From contig BBZU01000026.1 in NCBI GenBank assembly GCA_001304995.1, positions 1 to 35,430 of the forward strand: 35,430 nucleotides of DNA, given 5' to 3'. The notes under the pieces are model-generated. The model was not told the DNA's origin. It did no database searches and worked only from the letters and a program-made list of their open reading frames with translations. Shown piece by piece: positions 8,994 to 16,996 of the stretch (position 1 is the first letter of the stretch; each line of letters begins with the position of its first letter). Both the position numbers and the translations under genes were made by a program. The DNA comes from Clostridia bacterium UC5.1-1D10 (GTDB lineage: Bacteria > Bacillota > Clostridia > Lachnospirales > Anaerotignaceae).

Positions 8994-10448
8994 ATGGAAG
9001 GTAGAGATTTGGCACTGCTGACGGACTTGTATGAACTGACCATGATGCAGGGCTACTTTGAAACAGGTTCTTACAAAAAGCAGGTAGTATTTGATTTGTT
9101 TTACAGAAAAAATCCCAGCGGCAACGGCTATGCCATTGCGGCAGGTCTGCAACAGGCGATTGAATATATTCGCAACCTGCGTTTTACAGAGGACGATATT
9201 GCATATCTGGAAGGTCTGGGACTGTTTTCCGCAGACTTCATTGATTATTTGAAAGATTTTCGTTTTACAGGCGAAATTTATGCCATTCCCGAAGGCACTG
9301 TGGTATTTCCCCATGAACCTTTGATGCGTGTAAAAGCGCCTATCGTGGAAGCACAGCTGGTGGAAACAGCACTGCTGAATATCATCAACCACCAGAGCTT
9401 GATTGCTACAAAAGCAGCGCGTGTGGTTTGGGCTGCACAGGGCGATCCCGTTATGGAATTCGGTCTGCGCCGTGCACAGGGCCCTGACGCGGGCACTTTA
9501 GGTGCAAGAGCGGCTGTTATCGGTGGCTGCTGCGGTACCAGTAACGTGCTGACAGGCAAACAGTTTGGGGTTCCTGTAAAAGGTACCCATGCACACAGCT
9601 GGGTTATGAGCTTCCCCGATGAACTGACAGCATTCCGTGAATATGCTCGTCTGTTCCCCGATGCGTGTTTGCTTCTGGTGGACACTTACAACACACTGGA
9701 ATCTGGTGTGCCCAATGCTATCAAAGTGTTTAAGGAAATGCAGGCAAAAGGCATTGAACTGAAAAACTATGGTATCCGTCTGGACAGCGGCGACTTGGCT
9801 TATCTGTCCAAGAAAGCAAAAGCCATGCTGGAAGAAGCAGGCTTCCCTGACGCTGTCATCAGCGCATCCAGTGACTTGGATGAAAACCTTATTGCCAGCC
9901 TGAAACTTCAGGGTGCAAAAATCAGCCTGTGGGGCGTAGGCACAAAACTCATTACCAGTGATGATTGCCCTGCCTTTGGCGGTGTGTATAAACTGGCGGC
10001 AGAAGAAGATGAAAACGGCAAATTCATCCCGAAAATCAAACTGTCTAATAACCCGGAAAAAGTTACAAACCCCGGTATCAAGAAAGTATTCCGTATTTAT
10101 GAAAAATCCACAGGCAAGATCAAAGCTGATCTGATTGCGCTGGATGATGAAACCATTGATGAAAATAAACCGCTGGCTATCTACGACAGCAACGCAAAAT
10201 GGAAAAATATGCGTCTGGAACCTGGCACATACAGAGTCAGAGAACTGCTGGTTCCTGTTTTCATTGATGGCAAACAGGTTTATGAAAGTCCTGCTACCAT
10301 GGACATTCAGGCTTACTGCGATCAGGAAAAGGCATCTCTTTGGGACGAGCATCTGCGCTTGAATAATCCTCATATTGTGCCTGTTGATCTTTCTGATAAG
10401 CTGATGCAGCTGAAAACAAAACTCATTGATAACATGAGCAAAAGATAA
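8994..10448 (+). CDS. pncB: Nicotinate phosphoribosyltransferase
   Basis: The enzyme converts nicotinate and PRPP, with ATP hydrolysis, to nicotinate mononucleotide, the entry step of NAD salvage (Preiss-Handler pathway). The 484-residue length matches the Firmicutes form. The N-terminus LALLTDLYELTMMQGYF is characteristic. The central THAHSW motif near residue 200 carries the family's phosphorylated His region, and the LDSGDLAYLS and SNNPEKVTNPG motifs of the phosphoribosyl site follow. ATG 8994 is placed 6 bases after AAAGGAG. The gene is monocistronic, with its own promoter and a strong terminator. The inverted repeat at 8792-8816 could be a regulatory site, but it is far upstream. Confidence 0.96.
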   Translation: MEGRDLALLTDLYELTMMQGYFETGSYKKQVVFDLFYRKNPSGNGYAIAAGLQQAIEYIRNLRFTEDDIAYLEGLGLFSADFIDYLKDFRFTGEIYAIPEGTVVFPHEPLMRVKAPIVEAQLVETALLNIINHQSLIATKAARVVWAAQGDPVMEFGLRRAQGPDAGTLGARAAVIGGCCGTSNVLTGKQFGVPVKGTHAHSWVMSFPDELTAFREYARLFPDACLLLVDTYNTLESGVPNAIKVFKEMQAKGIELKNYGIRLDSGDLAYLSKKAKAMLEEAGFPDAVISASSDLDENLIASLKLQGAKISLWGVGTKLITSDDCPAFGGVYKLAAEEDENGKFIPKIKLSNNPEKVTNPGIKKVFRIYEKSTGKIKADLIALDDETIDENKPLAIYDSNAKWKNMRLEPGTYRVRELLVPVFIDGKQVYESPATMDIQAYCDQEKASLWDEHLRLNNPHIVPVDLSDKLMQLKTKLIDNMSKR

Positions 10449-10465
10449 TCAAAAAGCAAAAAAAG

Positions 10466-10506
10466 AAAACCGAAAATTCCTTGTGTAAGGAATTTTTGGT
10501 TTTTTT
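10466..10506. terminator. Bidirectional terminator between pncB and the rubredoxin gene
   Basis: AACC and AAAATTCCTT (10468-10482) pair with AAGGAATTTT and GGTT (10487-10501) around GTGT. T-rich sequence follows on the plus strand, and A-rich sequence precedes it to serve the minus strand. Confidence 0.85.
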
Positions 10507-10513
10507 GATTGTA

Positions 10514-10675
10514 TCAGTGTTTTTCTTCAAAATCAGATTTGCCTACACCGCAAAGAGGGCATACCCAGTCTGCTGGCAGTTTATCCCAAGGAGTTCCAGC
10601 GGGAACGCCATGTTCGGGAACGCCGATTGCTTCATCGTAGACATATCCACAGATGGTACATTCATATTTTTTCAT
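10514..10675 (-). CDS. Rubredoxin
   Basis: This is a 53-residue electron carrier binding one iron through four cysteines. Two knuckles are present: CTICGY (C6, C9) and CPLCGV (C39, C42). The conserved aromatic residues Y11, Y13 and W37 also fit. In anaerobes rubredoxin passes electrons to reductases that remove oxygen or peroxide, or to other flavoproteins. The ATG at 10675 is preceded by AAGGAG at 9 bases; a longer in-frame start adds eight residues without support. It is the last gene of a minus-strand group, 61 bases after the phosphopentomutase stop, with the shared terminator just beyond. The functional link to nucleoside salvage is not obvious. Confidence 0.95.
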   Translation of the reverse strand: MKKYECTICGYVYDEAIGVPEHGVPAGTPWDKLPADWVCPLCGVGKSDFEEKH

Positions 10676-10736
10676 ACTACAACACTCCTTTTTTATCATG
10701 ATATTGATATGCTGTGTCGCATTTCTGCCAAAAATA

Positions 10737-11915
10737 TTATTTCAGAATGTCTTTCAGGAAGCTTTCTGCTTCAAAGTGTGCGCCCAGACCCAGATAATCG
10801 GAAATGGTCTGACCGATGTCTGCAAAGGATTTGCGTACGCCCAGATCTACGCCTTCTTTTATATGTTTGCCGTATACCAGCAGAGGTGTATATTCTCTGG
10901 AGTGGTCTGTGCTGGGGGTGGTAGGGTCACAGCCGTGGTCTGCGGTGATGAACAGGATATCATCATCATGCATCGCATCCATGATTTCAGGCAGTTTGCT
11001 GTCGAAGTATTCCAGTGCTTTTGCATAGCCTTCCACGTCATTTCTGTGACCATAGATCATGTCTGTATCTACCAGGTTTGTGAACAGAATGCCTTCGAAT
11101 TCTTCTTTGGTATACAGAATTGTTTTTTCGATACCGTCATTGTTGTTGGTGGTATGATCTGTGCGTGTCATGCCACGGTGTTCAAAGATGTCTTCGATTT
11201 TACCGATGGCTGTTACATTCATGCCTTTTTCTTTCGCCAGATCCAGAATGGTCACGCCAGTAGGTTCCAGAGAGAAGTCTTTACGGTTTTTGGTGCGAGT
11301 GTAGTTGCCGCTGGTACCGATGAAGGGACGGGCAATGACACGAGCAACACCGTATTTGCCTGTCAACAGTTTTCTGGCTGTTTCGCAGATTTCGTAGAGC
11401 TTTTCTACGGGAATGACGTCTTCATGGGCAGCAATCTGGAATACGCTGTCAGCGGAAGTATAAATAATAGGATAACCAGTTTTTACGTGTTCATCCCCCA
11501 GATCCTGAATGATAACAGTGCCGGAAGCGGCATAGTTGCCCAGTGTTTTGGTGCCGATGGCTGCTTCAAATTTGTCCATAATTTCTTTGGGGAAACCTGT
11601 TTCTGTGAAAGTGGGGAAGGGTTCTTTTGTCAGAACGCCGGCGATTTCCCAGTGACCTGTGGTGGTGTCTTTCCCGATGGATTTTTCACCCAGTTTGCAG
11701 TATGCGCCTTTGGGTGCGTCCACTTTACCCAGCAGATGGATGTCTTCCCCCTGAATGTTGCCCAGACCCAGTGCTGCCATGTTAGGCAGAGAAGTTTCAG
11801 GTCTTGCTTTTTTGATATTTACTAAGGTATTGCTGCCAACATCGCCGAAATCGGCTGCGTCAGGCAGTTCGCCAATCCCTACGCTGTCCAATACAATGAT
11901 AATCGCTCTTTTCAA
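10737..11915 (-). CDS. deoB: Phosphopentomutase
   Basis: This enzyme interconverts ribose- or deoxyribose-1-phosphate and the 5-phosphate, linking nucleoside breakdown to the pentose phosphate pathway and to acetaldehyde plus glyceraldehyde-3-phosphate. The 392-residue length is normal. It belongs to the alkaline phosphatase superfamily: the N-terminal metal Asp lies in [13 protein letters not shown], the phosphorylated Thr in KDTTTGHWE near residue 90, and the C-terminal metal site in FITADHGCD. The start is TTG at 11915, behind AAAGGAAG; no better start exists nearby. It follows the pyrimidine nucleoside phosphorylase gene, which supplies its substrate, with a 35-base gap, so they form an operon. 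Confidence 0.96.
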   Translation of the reverse strand: MKRAIIIVLDSVGIGELPDAADFGDVGSNTLVNIKKARPETSLPNMAALGLGNIQGEDIHLLGKVDAPKGAYCKLGEKSIGKDTTTGHWEIAGVLTKEPFPTFTETGFPKEIMDKFEAAIGTKTLGNYAASGTVIIQDLGDEHVKTGYPIIYTSADSVFQIAAHEDVIPVEKLYEICETARKLLTGKYGVARVIARPFIGTSGNYTRTKNRKDFSLEPTGVTILDLAKEKGMNVTAIGKIEDIFEHRGMTRTDHTTNNNDGIEKTILYTKEEFEGILFTNLVDTDMIYGHRNDVEGYAKALEYFDSKLPEIMDAMHDDDILFITADHGCDPTTPSTDHSREYTPLLVYGKHIKEGVDLGVRKSFADIGQTISDYLGLGAHFEAESFLKDILK

Positions 11916-11950
11916 ATCAATCGCTTCCTTTCTCTATATAAATGTTTGCT

Positions 11951-13259
11951 TTATGCCGAAATGATGTTCAAAACCAATGGCGGCAGAGGTGCTTTTTCTG
12001 CCGAGATGGTCAGTGCGGACTGGAAAATTTCCGCCGCTGATGCACAGGCTTTGTCTGTGGCGCTGTAAATGACTGCCAGAACTTCGCCAGCTTCCACATA
12101 ATCGCCAAGGCGTTTTTTTGGTGATGATGCCTGCACCGAAATCCAGAGGCTGTTCCTTGAAAGCCCGTCCTGCGCCGGTTTCCTGAGATGCACGCCCGAT
12201 TTTTGCGGTATCCATGTGGGTGAGATAACCGCTTTTTTCCGCCTTGACTTCCAAAGAACAAGGGGAAAGGGGCAGAAAGTCAGGCTGTTCGATGATGGCA
12301 GGATTTCCGCCTTGCTGGATGAGCAGTTCACGGAATTTGGCAATGCCTGCACCATTGTCAATTTGCTGCTGCAACAGGGCTTTGCCTTCGGCTCCTGTCT
12401 GGACACGACCTGCTAAAAGGAGCATGTGTGCGCCCAACAGCAGGGAAACTTCCAGCAAGTCGCCTTTTACATTGCCTTTGAGGACTTCCATGGCTTCCAT
12501 AACTTCCAGAGAATTGCCGATATACATGCCAAGAGGCTGATCCATGCCGCTGATGATGGCGGTGACCTTTCTGCCTACATGTTGTCCCATTTCTACCATA
12601 ATATGTGCCAATGCTTCGGCGTCTTTCTGTGTTTTCATGAAAGCGCCGCTGCCGCATTTTACGTCCAGAACGATGCCGTCTGCACCGGCAGCAATCTTTT
12701 TGGACATGATGCTGGCGGCAATGAGGGGAATGCTGTCTACGGTGCCTGTCACGTCCCGCAAGGCATAGAGTTTTTTGTCCGCAGGCGTCAGGTTATCCGT
12801 CTGGCTCATAAGTACCAGATGGCTGGTTTTGCCGTAAGTCAGCGCATCTTCTTCCGTTACACCTACCTGAAAACCGGGAATGGATTCCAGTTTGTCAATG
12901 GTGCCGCCGGAGAAACCCAGACCACGACCGCTCATTTTTACCACAGGTACGCCAAGAGAGGCTACCAATGGAGCAAGAATCAGCGTGGTGGTGTCGCCTA
13001 CACCGCCGGTGCTGTGTTTATCCACTTTGAAACCGGGCAGACTGCTCAGATCGAACAATGCGCCGGAGTGTGCCATTTCCATCGTCATCTGTGCCGTTTC
13101 TTCCGCATCCATGCCGTTGAGCAGAATGGCCATAAGCAGAGCGGAAATCTGGTAATCCGGCAGGGAACCGTTTGTGACGCCATGAATGAAGAAGGAAATT
13201 TCTTCTTTTGTCAGCTTTTGCTTGTCACGCTTTTTGATGATAATATCCTGAAAATCCAT
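11951..13259 (-). CDS. pdp: Pyrimidine-nucleoside phosphorylase (one-base frameshift)
   Basis: The enzyme splits uridine, thymidine or deoxyuridine with phosphate to the base and (deoxy)ribose-1-phosphate. The signature SGRGLGFSGGTIDKLE (near 107-122) is that of thymidine/pyrimidine phosphorylases, followed by KIAAGADGIVLDVKCGSGAF. The ATG at 13259 has AAGGAGGG 5 bases upstream. The frame breaks at the T7 run 12113-12119: the coding strand has one A too many, so GIITKK goes on as TPWRLCG. Removing one A gives GIITKKRLGDYVEAGEVLAVIY and a normal end at 11951, for about 435 residues. The last part is the biotinyl-like C-terminal domain. The gene leads the deoB operon. The specificity (pdp versus deoA) is inferred from the Firmicutes context. 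Confidence 0.93.
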
Positions 13260-13325
13260 AAAATCCCTCCTTTTGATGGGGGTTTTTCCAAAGGTTTGTG
13301 TCATTGGAACCGTAAAAGAGGTTTC

Positions 13326-13354
13326 AATATAACATTATCATACCATAATACCAA
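13326..13354 (-). promoter_or_regulatory. Promoter of the pdp-deoB-rubredoxin group
   Basis: On the minus strand TTGGTA (13354-13349), a 17-base spacer and TATATT (13331-13326). It is a moderate match, about 67 bases upstream of the pdp start. Confidence 0.45.
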
Positions 13355-13387
13355 GGAAAATACTATTCATTTATCATTGGCTTTTGG

Positions 13388-13415
13388 TTGTGGGAGAAGA
13401 AAAAAGGTTTATAAT
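13388..13415 (+). promoter_or_regulatory. Promoter of the flavodoxin/ferredoxin gene
   Basis: TTGTGG (13388-13393), a 16-base spacer and a perfect TATAAT (13410-13415). It starts a short leader to the ATG at 13450. Confidence 0.6.
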
Positions 13416-13449
13416 AAAATTAATTTGAAAAGGAAAAGAGGGAGAAGAT

Positions 13450-14210
13450 ATGAAAAAATCACAGCAGTATATTTCAGCCCCTGCGGCACCACAAAAACAG
13501 CTGTTTGTTCTGTGGCAGCCGGATTGGGCGAAATGGCAAAAGAAGCGGATCTGACACCTTTGTCTGCGGCAAGCACCGAAATTTCTCTGGATGCGGAAGA
13601 TGTTCTACTTTGCGGCGTACCGTCCTTTGGGGGCAGAGTACCTCTGACAGCCCTGGAACGGATCAAAAATCTTCATGGTAATGGCACAGCGGCGGTGGCA
13701 GTAGTGACTTACGGCAACCGTGCTTTTGACGATACCTTTGCAGAATTGCAGGATGCTTTGGAAGCCCAGGGATTTGTAGTAGTGGCAGGTGTTGCCGCTG
13801 TTACACAGCATTCCATTGTGAACCAGTTTGGGGCAGGCAGACCAAATGCGGAAGATCAGACACAGCTTCAGGCATTTGGCAAAGAAATCGCAGAAAAGCT
13901 GACAGGAACACCGAAACGTGCGGAACTGCCCGGTAACAGACCTTATCTGGAACGTCATGGCGGTGGTCTGGTGCCAATGGTATCCGATGCCTGCAAGGGC
14001 TGCGGCAAATGCGTGACACACTGTCCTGTGGGTGCCATTCCAAAAGACAATCCAAAGACAACAGATAAAGACCTTTGCGTATCCTGCATGGGTTGTATCA
14101 GCGTATGTACCCAGAAGGCAAGAAGCTTGCCGGAAGCAGCCATTGGCGCATTGACAGAAAGACTGGGGAAAGTCTGCGCAGACAGAAAAGAAAACCAGCT
14201 CTTTTTCTGA
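13450..14210 (+). CDS. Flavodoxin-like / 2[4Fe-4S] ferredoxin fusion (EFR1-type), one-base frameshift at the start
   Basis: This is an electron-transfer protein of about 253 residues. An N-terminal flavodoxin-like domain opens with YFSPCGTTK, a variant of the flavin phosphate loop SPTGTT, and extends to about residue 150. The C-terminal ferredoxin domain has two clusters: CKGCGKCVTHCP and CVSCMGCISVC. The ATG at 13450, behind AGGGAG, runs into an A6 run (13453-13458), and the frame is off by one after it. One extra A would give MKKITAVYFSPCG. The alternative in-frame start is a TTG upstream with no ribosome binding site, so the indel explanation is better. The partner is unknown; the protein suits ferredoxin-type electron transfer in an anaerobe. 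Confidence 0.87.
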
Positions 14211-14225
14211 TAGTTGAATAAAAAA

Positions 14226-14267
14226 AGAAAGCCGAACCTTCCTTATTATAAGAAGTTTCGGCTTTTT
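14226..14267. terminator. Bidirectional terminator between convergent genes
   Basis: AAAGCCGAA (14228-14236) pairs with TTTCGGCTTT (14256-14265), extended by CTTCC against AGAAG. It has an A tract on one side and a T tract on the other, so it serves both the flavodoxin/ferredoxin gene and the C-GCAxxG-C-C gene. Confidence 0.85.
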
Positions 14268-14281
14268 GTTTTTGGATGAGG

Positions 14282-14704
14282 TTATTTGTTTTCCTGAAGC
14301 AGATGTTTTTCGACGATTTCTGCGGCGTCTGCCATACATCCCTGGCAGCTTCTCAGAACCACACCGGTACCCATGCCTTTCAGTTCACTGCAAAGGGTGG
14401 ACTGGTTTTTGTCGGCGAAAACTTCGCTCATGGCTTTGAATGTGTCGTAGCAGTCAACTTTTGTCTGAGGTTTTTCCAGATTTGCGTCGGAAACTTTCAG
14501 GCCAACCAGGTATGCCATAGCGGAAACAGCACCGCAGGTGCCCATAACGCCCATACCACGGCCAAAACATTCTACGGCACGAAATGCTTCTTTTTCATCT
14601 ACGCCAAACAGATCGCTGTAAGCGCAGGCAACAGCTTGTGCGCAGTTATAGCCTTTTTTATGGTTTTCTTCTACACGTTTTTGTCTTTCTGTTAATTCTG
14701 TCAA
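14282..14704 (-). CDS. C-GCAxxG-C-C family putative redox protein
   Basis: This small cysteine-rich protein (about 140 residues) of the C_GCAxxG_C_C family is predicted to be redox active and is often found near oxidoreductases in anaerobes. The cysteine pattern is clear: YNCAQAV, VECFGRGMGVMGTCGAVSA, VDCYDTF, LCSEL and SCQGCMADAA. An ATG at 14731 is in frame, but it sits against the T tract of the rpsT terminator and lacks a ribosome binding site. The TTG at 14704 has AAAGGAG 9 bases upstream and is the likelier start. Transcription may come from rpsT read-through or from a promoter I cannot see. The function of the family is not established. Confidence 0.88.
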   Translation of the reverse strand: MTELTERQKRVEENHKKGYNCAQAVACAYSDLFGVDEKEAFRAVECFGRGMGVMGTCGAVSAMAYLVGLKVSDANLEKPQTKVDCYDTFKAMSEVFADKNQSTLCSELKGMGTGVVLRSCQGCMADAAEIVEKHLLQENK

Positions 14705-14732
14705 TTCAGTGATCTCCTTTTGTAATAGCATG

Positions 14733-14761
14733 AAAAAAGGATACCGCCTGATGGGGTATCC
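14733..14761 (-). terminator. Terminator of rpsT
   Basis: On the minus strand GGATACC (14761-14755) pairs with GGTATCC (14745-14739), followed by six T (14738-14733). It separates rpsT from the downstream redox gene. Confidence 0.85.
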
Positions 14762-14779
14762 TCTTGGGTCGCTTTCAAA

Positions 14780-15040
14780 TTATAAGCTGTTTACCAGTTT
14801 TGTCAGAGAGGATTTCTTTCTCGCTGCGGAATTTTTGTGGTAAATGCCTTTGATATAAGCTCTGTCGATTGCGGAAGCTGCGCCTTTCAGTGCAACAGCA
14901 GCTGCTTCTTTATCGCCAGCGTTTACAGCTACGATTACTTTCTTCATTGCTGTTTTAACCTGAGATTTGATCATTTTATTTCTCAATGTTTTTTTGTTGA
15001 TAACTTTGATTCTTTTCTTTGCAGATTTGATATTAGCCAA
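14780..15040 (-). CDS. rpsT: 30S ribosomal protein S20
   Basis: S20 is a helical primary-binding protein of the small ribosomal subunit that contacts 16S rRNA. The product has 86 residues, strongly basic, with the characteristic start [20 protein letters not shown]. The start codon is TTG, 5 bases after an excellent AGGAGGAAA. A TTG start is notable because in Escherichia coli S20 is also read from UUG and this matters for its autoregulation. The gene has its own promoter and a long structured leader, and ends at a strong hairpin. It is divergent from gpr, a conserved neighbourhood in spore formers. Confidence 0.97.
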   Translation of the reverse strand: MANIKSAKKRIKVINKKTLRNKMIKSQVKTAMKKVIVAVNAGDKEAAAVALKGAASAIDRAYIKGIYHKNSAARKKSSLTKLVNSL

Positions 15041-15083
15041 TTTGCTTTCCTCCTAAAAATTCTTTTTGTGGTTTTTCTTCGTC

Positions 15084-15104
15084 CGATATTTGGGGAATAT
15101 CGCT
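15084..15104 (-). other. Second hairpin in the rpsT leader
   Basis: CGATATT and AATATCG close a hairpin around a C/A-rich loop. It sits between the leader junction and the ribosome binding site of rpsT. No T tract follows, so it is not a terminator. Confidence 0.5.
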
Positions 15105-15119
15105 TTTTCTTTACTACAT

Positions 15120-15193
15120 ATTAACCACTTTGAGGACGGTACTCCTCCGACACGGTTGGGCGTATTTTGTCATGCAAATAGCCCGTGGTTAAT
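15120..15193 (-). ncRNA. Structured three-way-junction leader of rpsT (unassigned)
   Basis: The 5' end of the rpsT transcript can fold as follows. ATTAACCAC (15193-15185) pairs with GTGGTTAAT (15128-15120). Inside, GGGC-TATTT pairs with AAATA-C-GCCC (one bulge, 8-base loop), and GAGGA pairs with TCCTC (6-base loop). A single-stranded AACCGTGTCG joins the two hairpins. The promoter just upstream puts this at the very start of the mRNA. I do not recognise it as a known riboswitch. It may be an S20 autoregulatory leader. Confidence 0.5.
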
Positions 15194-15205
15194 TCAACAC
15201 CATAT

Positions 15206-15234
15206 ATTCTACCTGATGATTCCCCATAAGTCAA
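15206..15234 (-). promoter_or_regulatory. Promoter of rpsT
   Basis: On the minus strand TTGACT (15234-15229), a 17-base spacer and TAGAAT (15211-15206), a strong sigma-A type match. Transcription would start near 15199, a few bases before the structured leader. Confidence 0.8.
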
Positions 15235-15291
15235 TGAATATATTTCAAATCTGCGGAAAAATAAGGGAAAATACAGGAAGACGGTGAAAAT

Positions 15292-16299
15292 ATGGAACGA
15301 AAAGACAAACAGAAGGCGGAAAAATTTTCTGTACGGACGGATTTGGCCATTGAAGCCAGGGAAATGGTGCGGGAAGGACGGGAAGAAGCGGGGGAGCCTG
15401 ACGGTGTGCAGGTGGAAACCAAACATACGGAAGACTATGAACTGACCCGTGTCCATATTTTGACAGAACAAGGCAGCCAGACCATGGGCAAGCCTGTGGG
15501 CAGTTATATTACATTGGAGGCACAGAAGCTGAAGGAAAATGATCCGGAAAGTCACAGCAGCATTGTAGCAGTGCTTTCTAAGGAGTTGCAGCATCTGGCA
15601 AAACCGAAAAAGCGGGGGACAGTGCTGGTGGTTGGGCTGGGCAACTGGAATATCACCCCAGATGCTTTAGGCCCCAAAGTAGTTTCCCGGGTGCTGGTGA
15701 CAAGACATCTGCGGGACACACTGCCGGAAGATATGGCACAGACAGTTCGGCCAGTGGCTGCGGTGAGCCCCGGTGTCATGGGGATTACAGGCATTGAAAC
15801 TGGGGAAATCGTCAAAGGCATTGTGGAAAAGATGCATCCGGATCTGGTCATTGCCATTGATGCATTGGCCGCCAGAAAGACAAGCCGTATCAACGCCGCT
15901 ATCCAGCTTTCTGACACAGGTCTTGCTCCTGGGGCAGGTGTTGGCAACAAACGAAAAATGCTCAGCGAGGAAACATTAGGAGTTCCTGTCATTGCCATTG
16001 GTGTGCCAACGGTGGTGGACGCGGCAACATTGGTGAATGATACCATGGATCGGATGCTGACGGAAATGCGGAGCCAGACAGAGGAACATTCTCCTTTTTA
16101 TAAGATGTTAATGGATATGGAATCGGAGGACAAATACGGTCTGATTACAGAGCTTTTGACGCCTGCGGCAGAAAACATGTTTGTAACACCGAAAGAAGTG
16201 GACGCTGTGGTAGATCGTCTGGCGGATATCATTGCCAGAGCGGTCAATATGGCTATGCAGCCGAGTTTGACCGAGGAGGACTGGAAATTGTTCGGCTGA
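15292..16299 (+). CDS. gpr: GPR germination endopeptidase
   Basis: GPR degrades small acid-soluble spore proteins at the start of germination. It is made as an inactive zymogen in the developing forespore and processes itself. The 335-residue product has the short N-terminal propeptide followed by FSVRTDLAIEA, the family's mature start region, and conserved stretches VVGLGNWNITPDALGPKVV, SPGVMGITGIETGEIVKGI and VIAIDALAAR. The ATG follows AGGAAGACGGTGA. Its presence shows the organism makes endospores. The promoter should be forespore-specific (sigma G); a TGAATA at 15235-15240 could be the -35, but no good -10 is visible. A strong terminator follows. spoIIP, often the next gene, is not here. 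Confidence 0.96.
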   Translation: MERKDKQKAEKFSVRTDLAIEAREMVREGREEAGEPDGVQVETKHTEDYELTRVHILTEQGSQTMGKPVGSYITLEAQKLKENDPESHSSIVAVLSKELQHLAKPKKRGTVLVVGLGNWNITPDALGPKVVSRVLVTRHLRDTLPEDMAQTVRPVAAVSPGVMGITGIETGEIVKGIVEKMHPDLVIAIDALAARKTSRINAAIQLSDTGLAPGAGVGNKRKMLSEETLGVPVIAIGVPTVVDAATLVNDTMDRMLTEMRSQTEEHSPFYKMLMDMESEDKYGLITELLTPAAENMFVTPKEVDAVVDRLADIIARAVNMAMQPSLTEEDWKLFG

Positions 16300-16312
16300 G
16301 TATATATTTAAG

Positions 16313-16354
16313 ATAAGAATGGAAATCAAAAATGGATTTTCATTCTTATTTTTT
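16313..16354 (+). terminator. Terminator after gpr
   Basis: ATAAGAATG-x-AAATC pairs with GATTT-x-CATTCTTAT around an A-rich loop, followed by a T tract. From here to 16512 I see only AT-rich sequence without genes. Confidence 0.8.
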
Positions 16355-16512
16355 GTATTTTACAGAATAAAGCATCTTTTTTCTCTGAGAGAGCAGCCAA
16401 TCTTTTTTTAAGAAAGATGGAACAATTTCTTAATTTTTTCGTCATATCATGAAAATTGATGGAAGAAAGCGGAATTCCTGGCTTTTCCAGAGGGTAAAGC
16501 ATGGTCGGTTTC

Positions 16513-16541
16513 TTGCAAATAAACGAATTTTGTAGTATAAT
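16513..16541 (+). promoter_or_regulatory. Promoter of the acidic-protein/lipoprotein operon
   Basis: TTGCAA (16513-16518), a 17-base spacer and a perfect TATAAT (16536-16541). It lies about 38 bases upstream of the first ATG. Confidence 0.8.
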
Positions 16542-16579
16542 TGCTGGAATAGTATGAGTATGAAAAGAAGGAGAATCCC

Positions 16580-16996
16580 ATGGAAGAAGCTGCAATCGTA
16601 TTGATGTTAAAGGAAAAAGAAAGTGGTTTTTTAACAAAAGAGCTGGGCTGCTATACCGTAAGCGGTAAGGAAAGTCTGCTGGATCGGATCTATGCAGAAG
16701 AAACAGATGACGGTATTGTGGTGCATATGGCTCTGGGCTGCGAAAAAGAAGCGGAAGACTGGGAGTACGACGCGATTTTTGACTACTATGACGCGGATGC
16801 GCTGCAGGACGTGGTAGATATCGTGGCGGAAGAAGAAGGACATCTGAATCCTGTTTGGGTGGTAACATTCCCCTTCCAGGATGAAGCGGAAGCCATGGAA
16901 CAGCGTCTGTCTGCCATATTGCAGGCTCATGACGCAGAGCTGCAGTCTGTTTATGCAGCCATTGTAGACAAAAAGGATGATTATTGTGAACAATAA
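16580..16996 (+). CDS. Conserved hypothetical acidic protein (possibly DUF6762)
   Basis: This is a soluble, strongly acidic protein of 138 residues that I associate, with low certainty, with a clostridial family of unknown function (possibly DUF6762). It starts EEAAIVLMLKEKESGFLTKE and has a long run of Asp and Glu in the middle (EKEAEDWEYDAIFDYYDADA), reminiscent of small acidic proteins of the DUF1292 kind. There are no membrane segments or catalytic motifs. The ATG lies behind GAAGGAGAA. Its 3' end overlaps the start of the lipoprotein gene, so the two are translationally linked. The function is unknown. Confidence 0.8.
   Translation: MEEAAIVLMLKEKESGFLTKELGCYTVSGKESLLDRIYAEETDDGIVVHMALGCEKEAEDWEYDAIFDYYDADALQDVVDIVAEEEGHLNPVWVVTFPFQDEAEAMEQRLSAILQAHDAELQSVYAAIVDKKDDYCEQ

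Noticed and set aside
12426-13449. Extension of the flavodoxin/ferredoxin gene upstream to 12426
   Set aside because: This part lies antisense to pdp and crosses the promoter region; the real start is the ATG at 13450 with a frame slip after it.
15213-15219. CTGATGA resembling a hammerhead ribozyme core upstream of gpr
   Set aside because: No following GAAA core or third stem is found at the right distance, and the bases fall in the spacer of the rpsT promoter.
15235-15264. Possible sigma-G promoter of gpr (TGAATA as -35)
   Set aside because: The -10 side does not match the sigma-G consensus well enough to list; kept only as a remark in the gpr entry.
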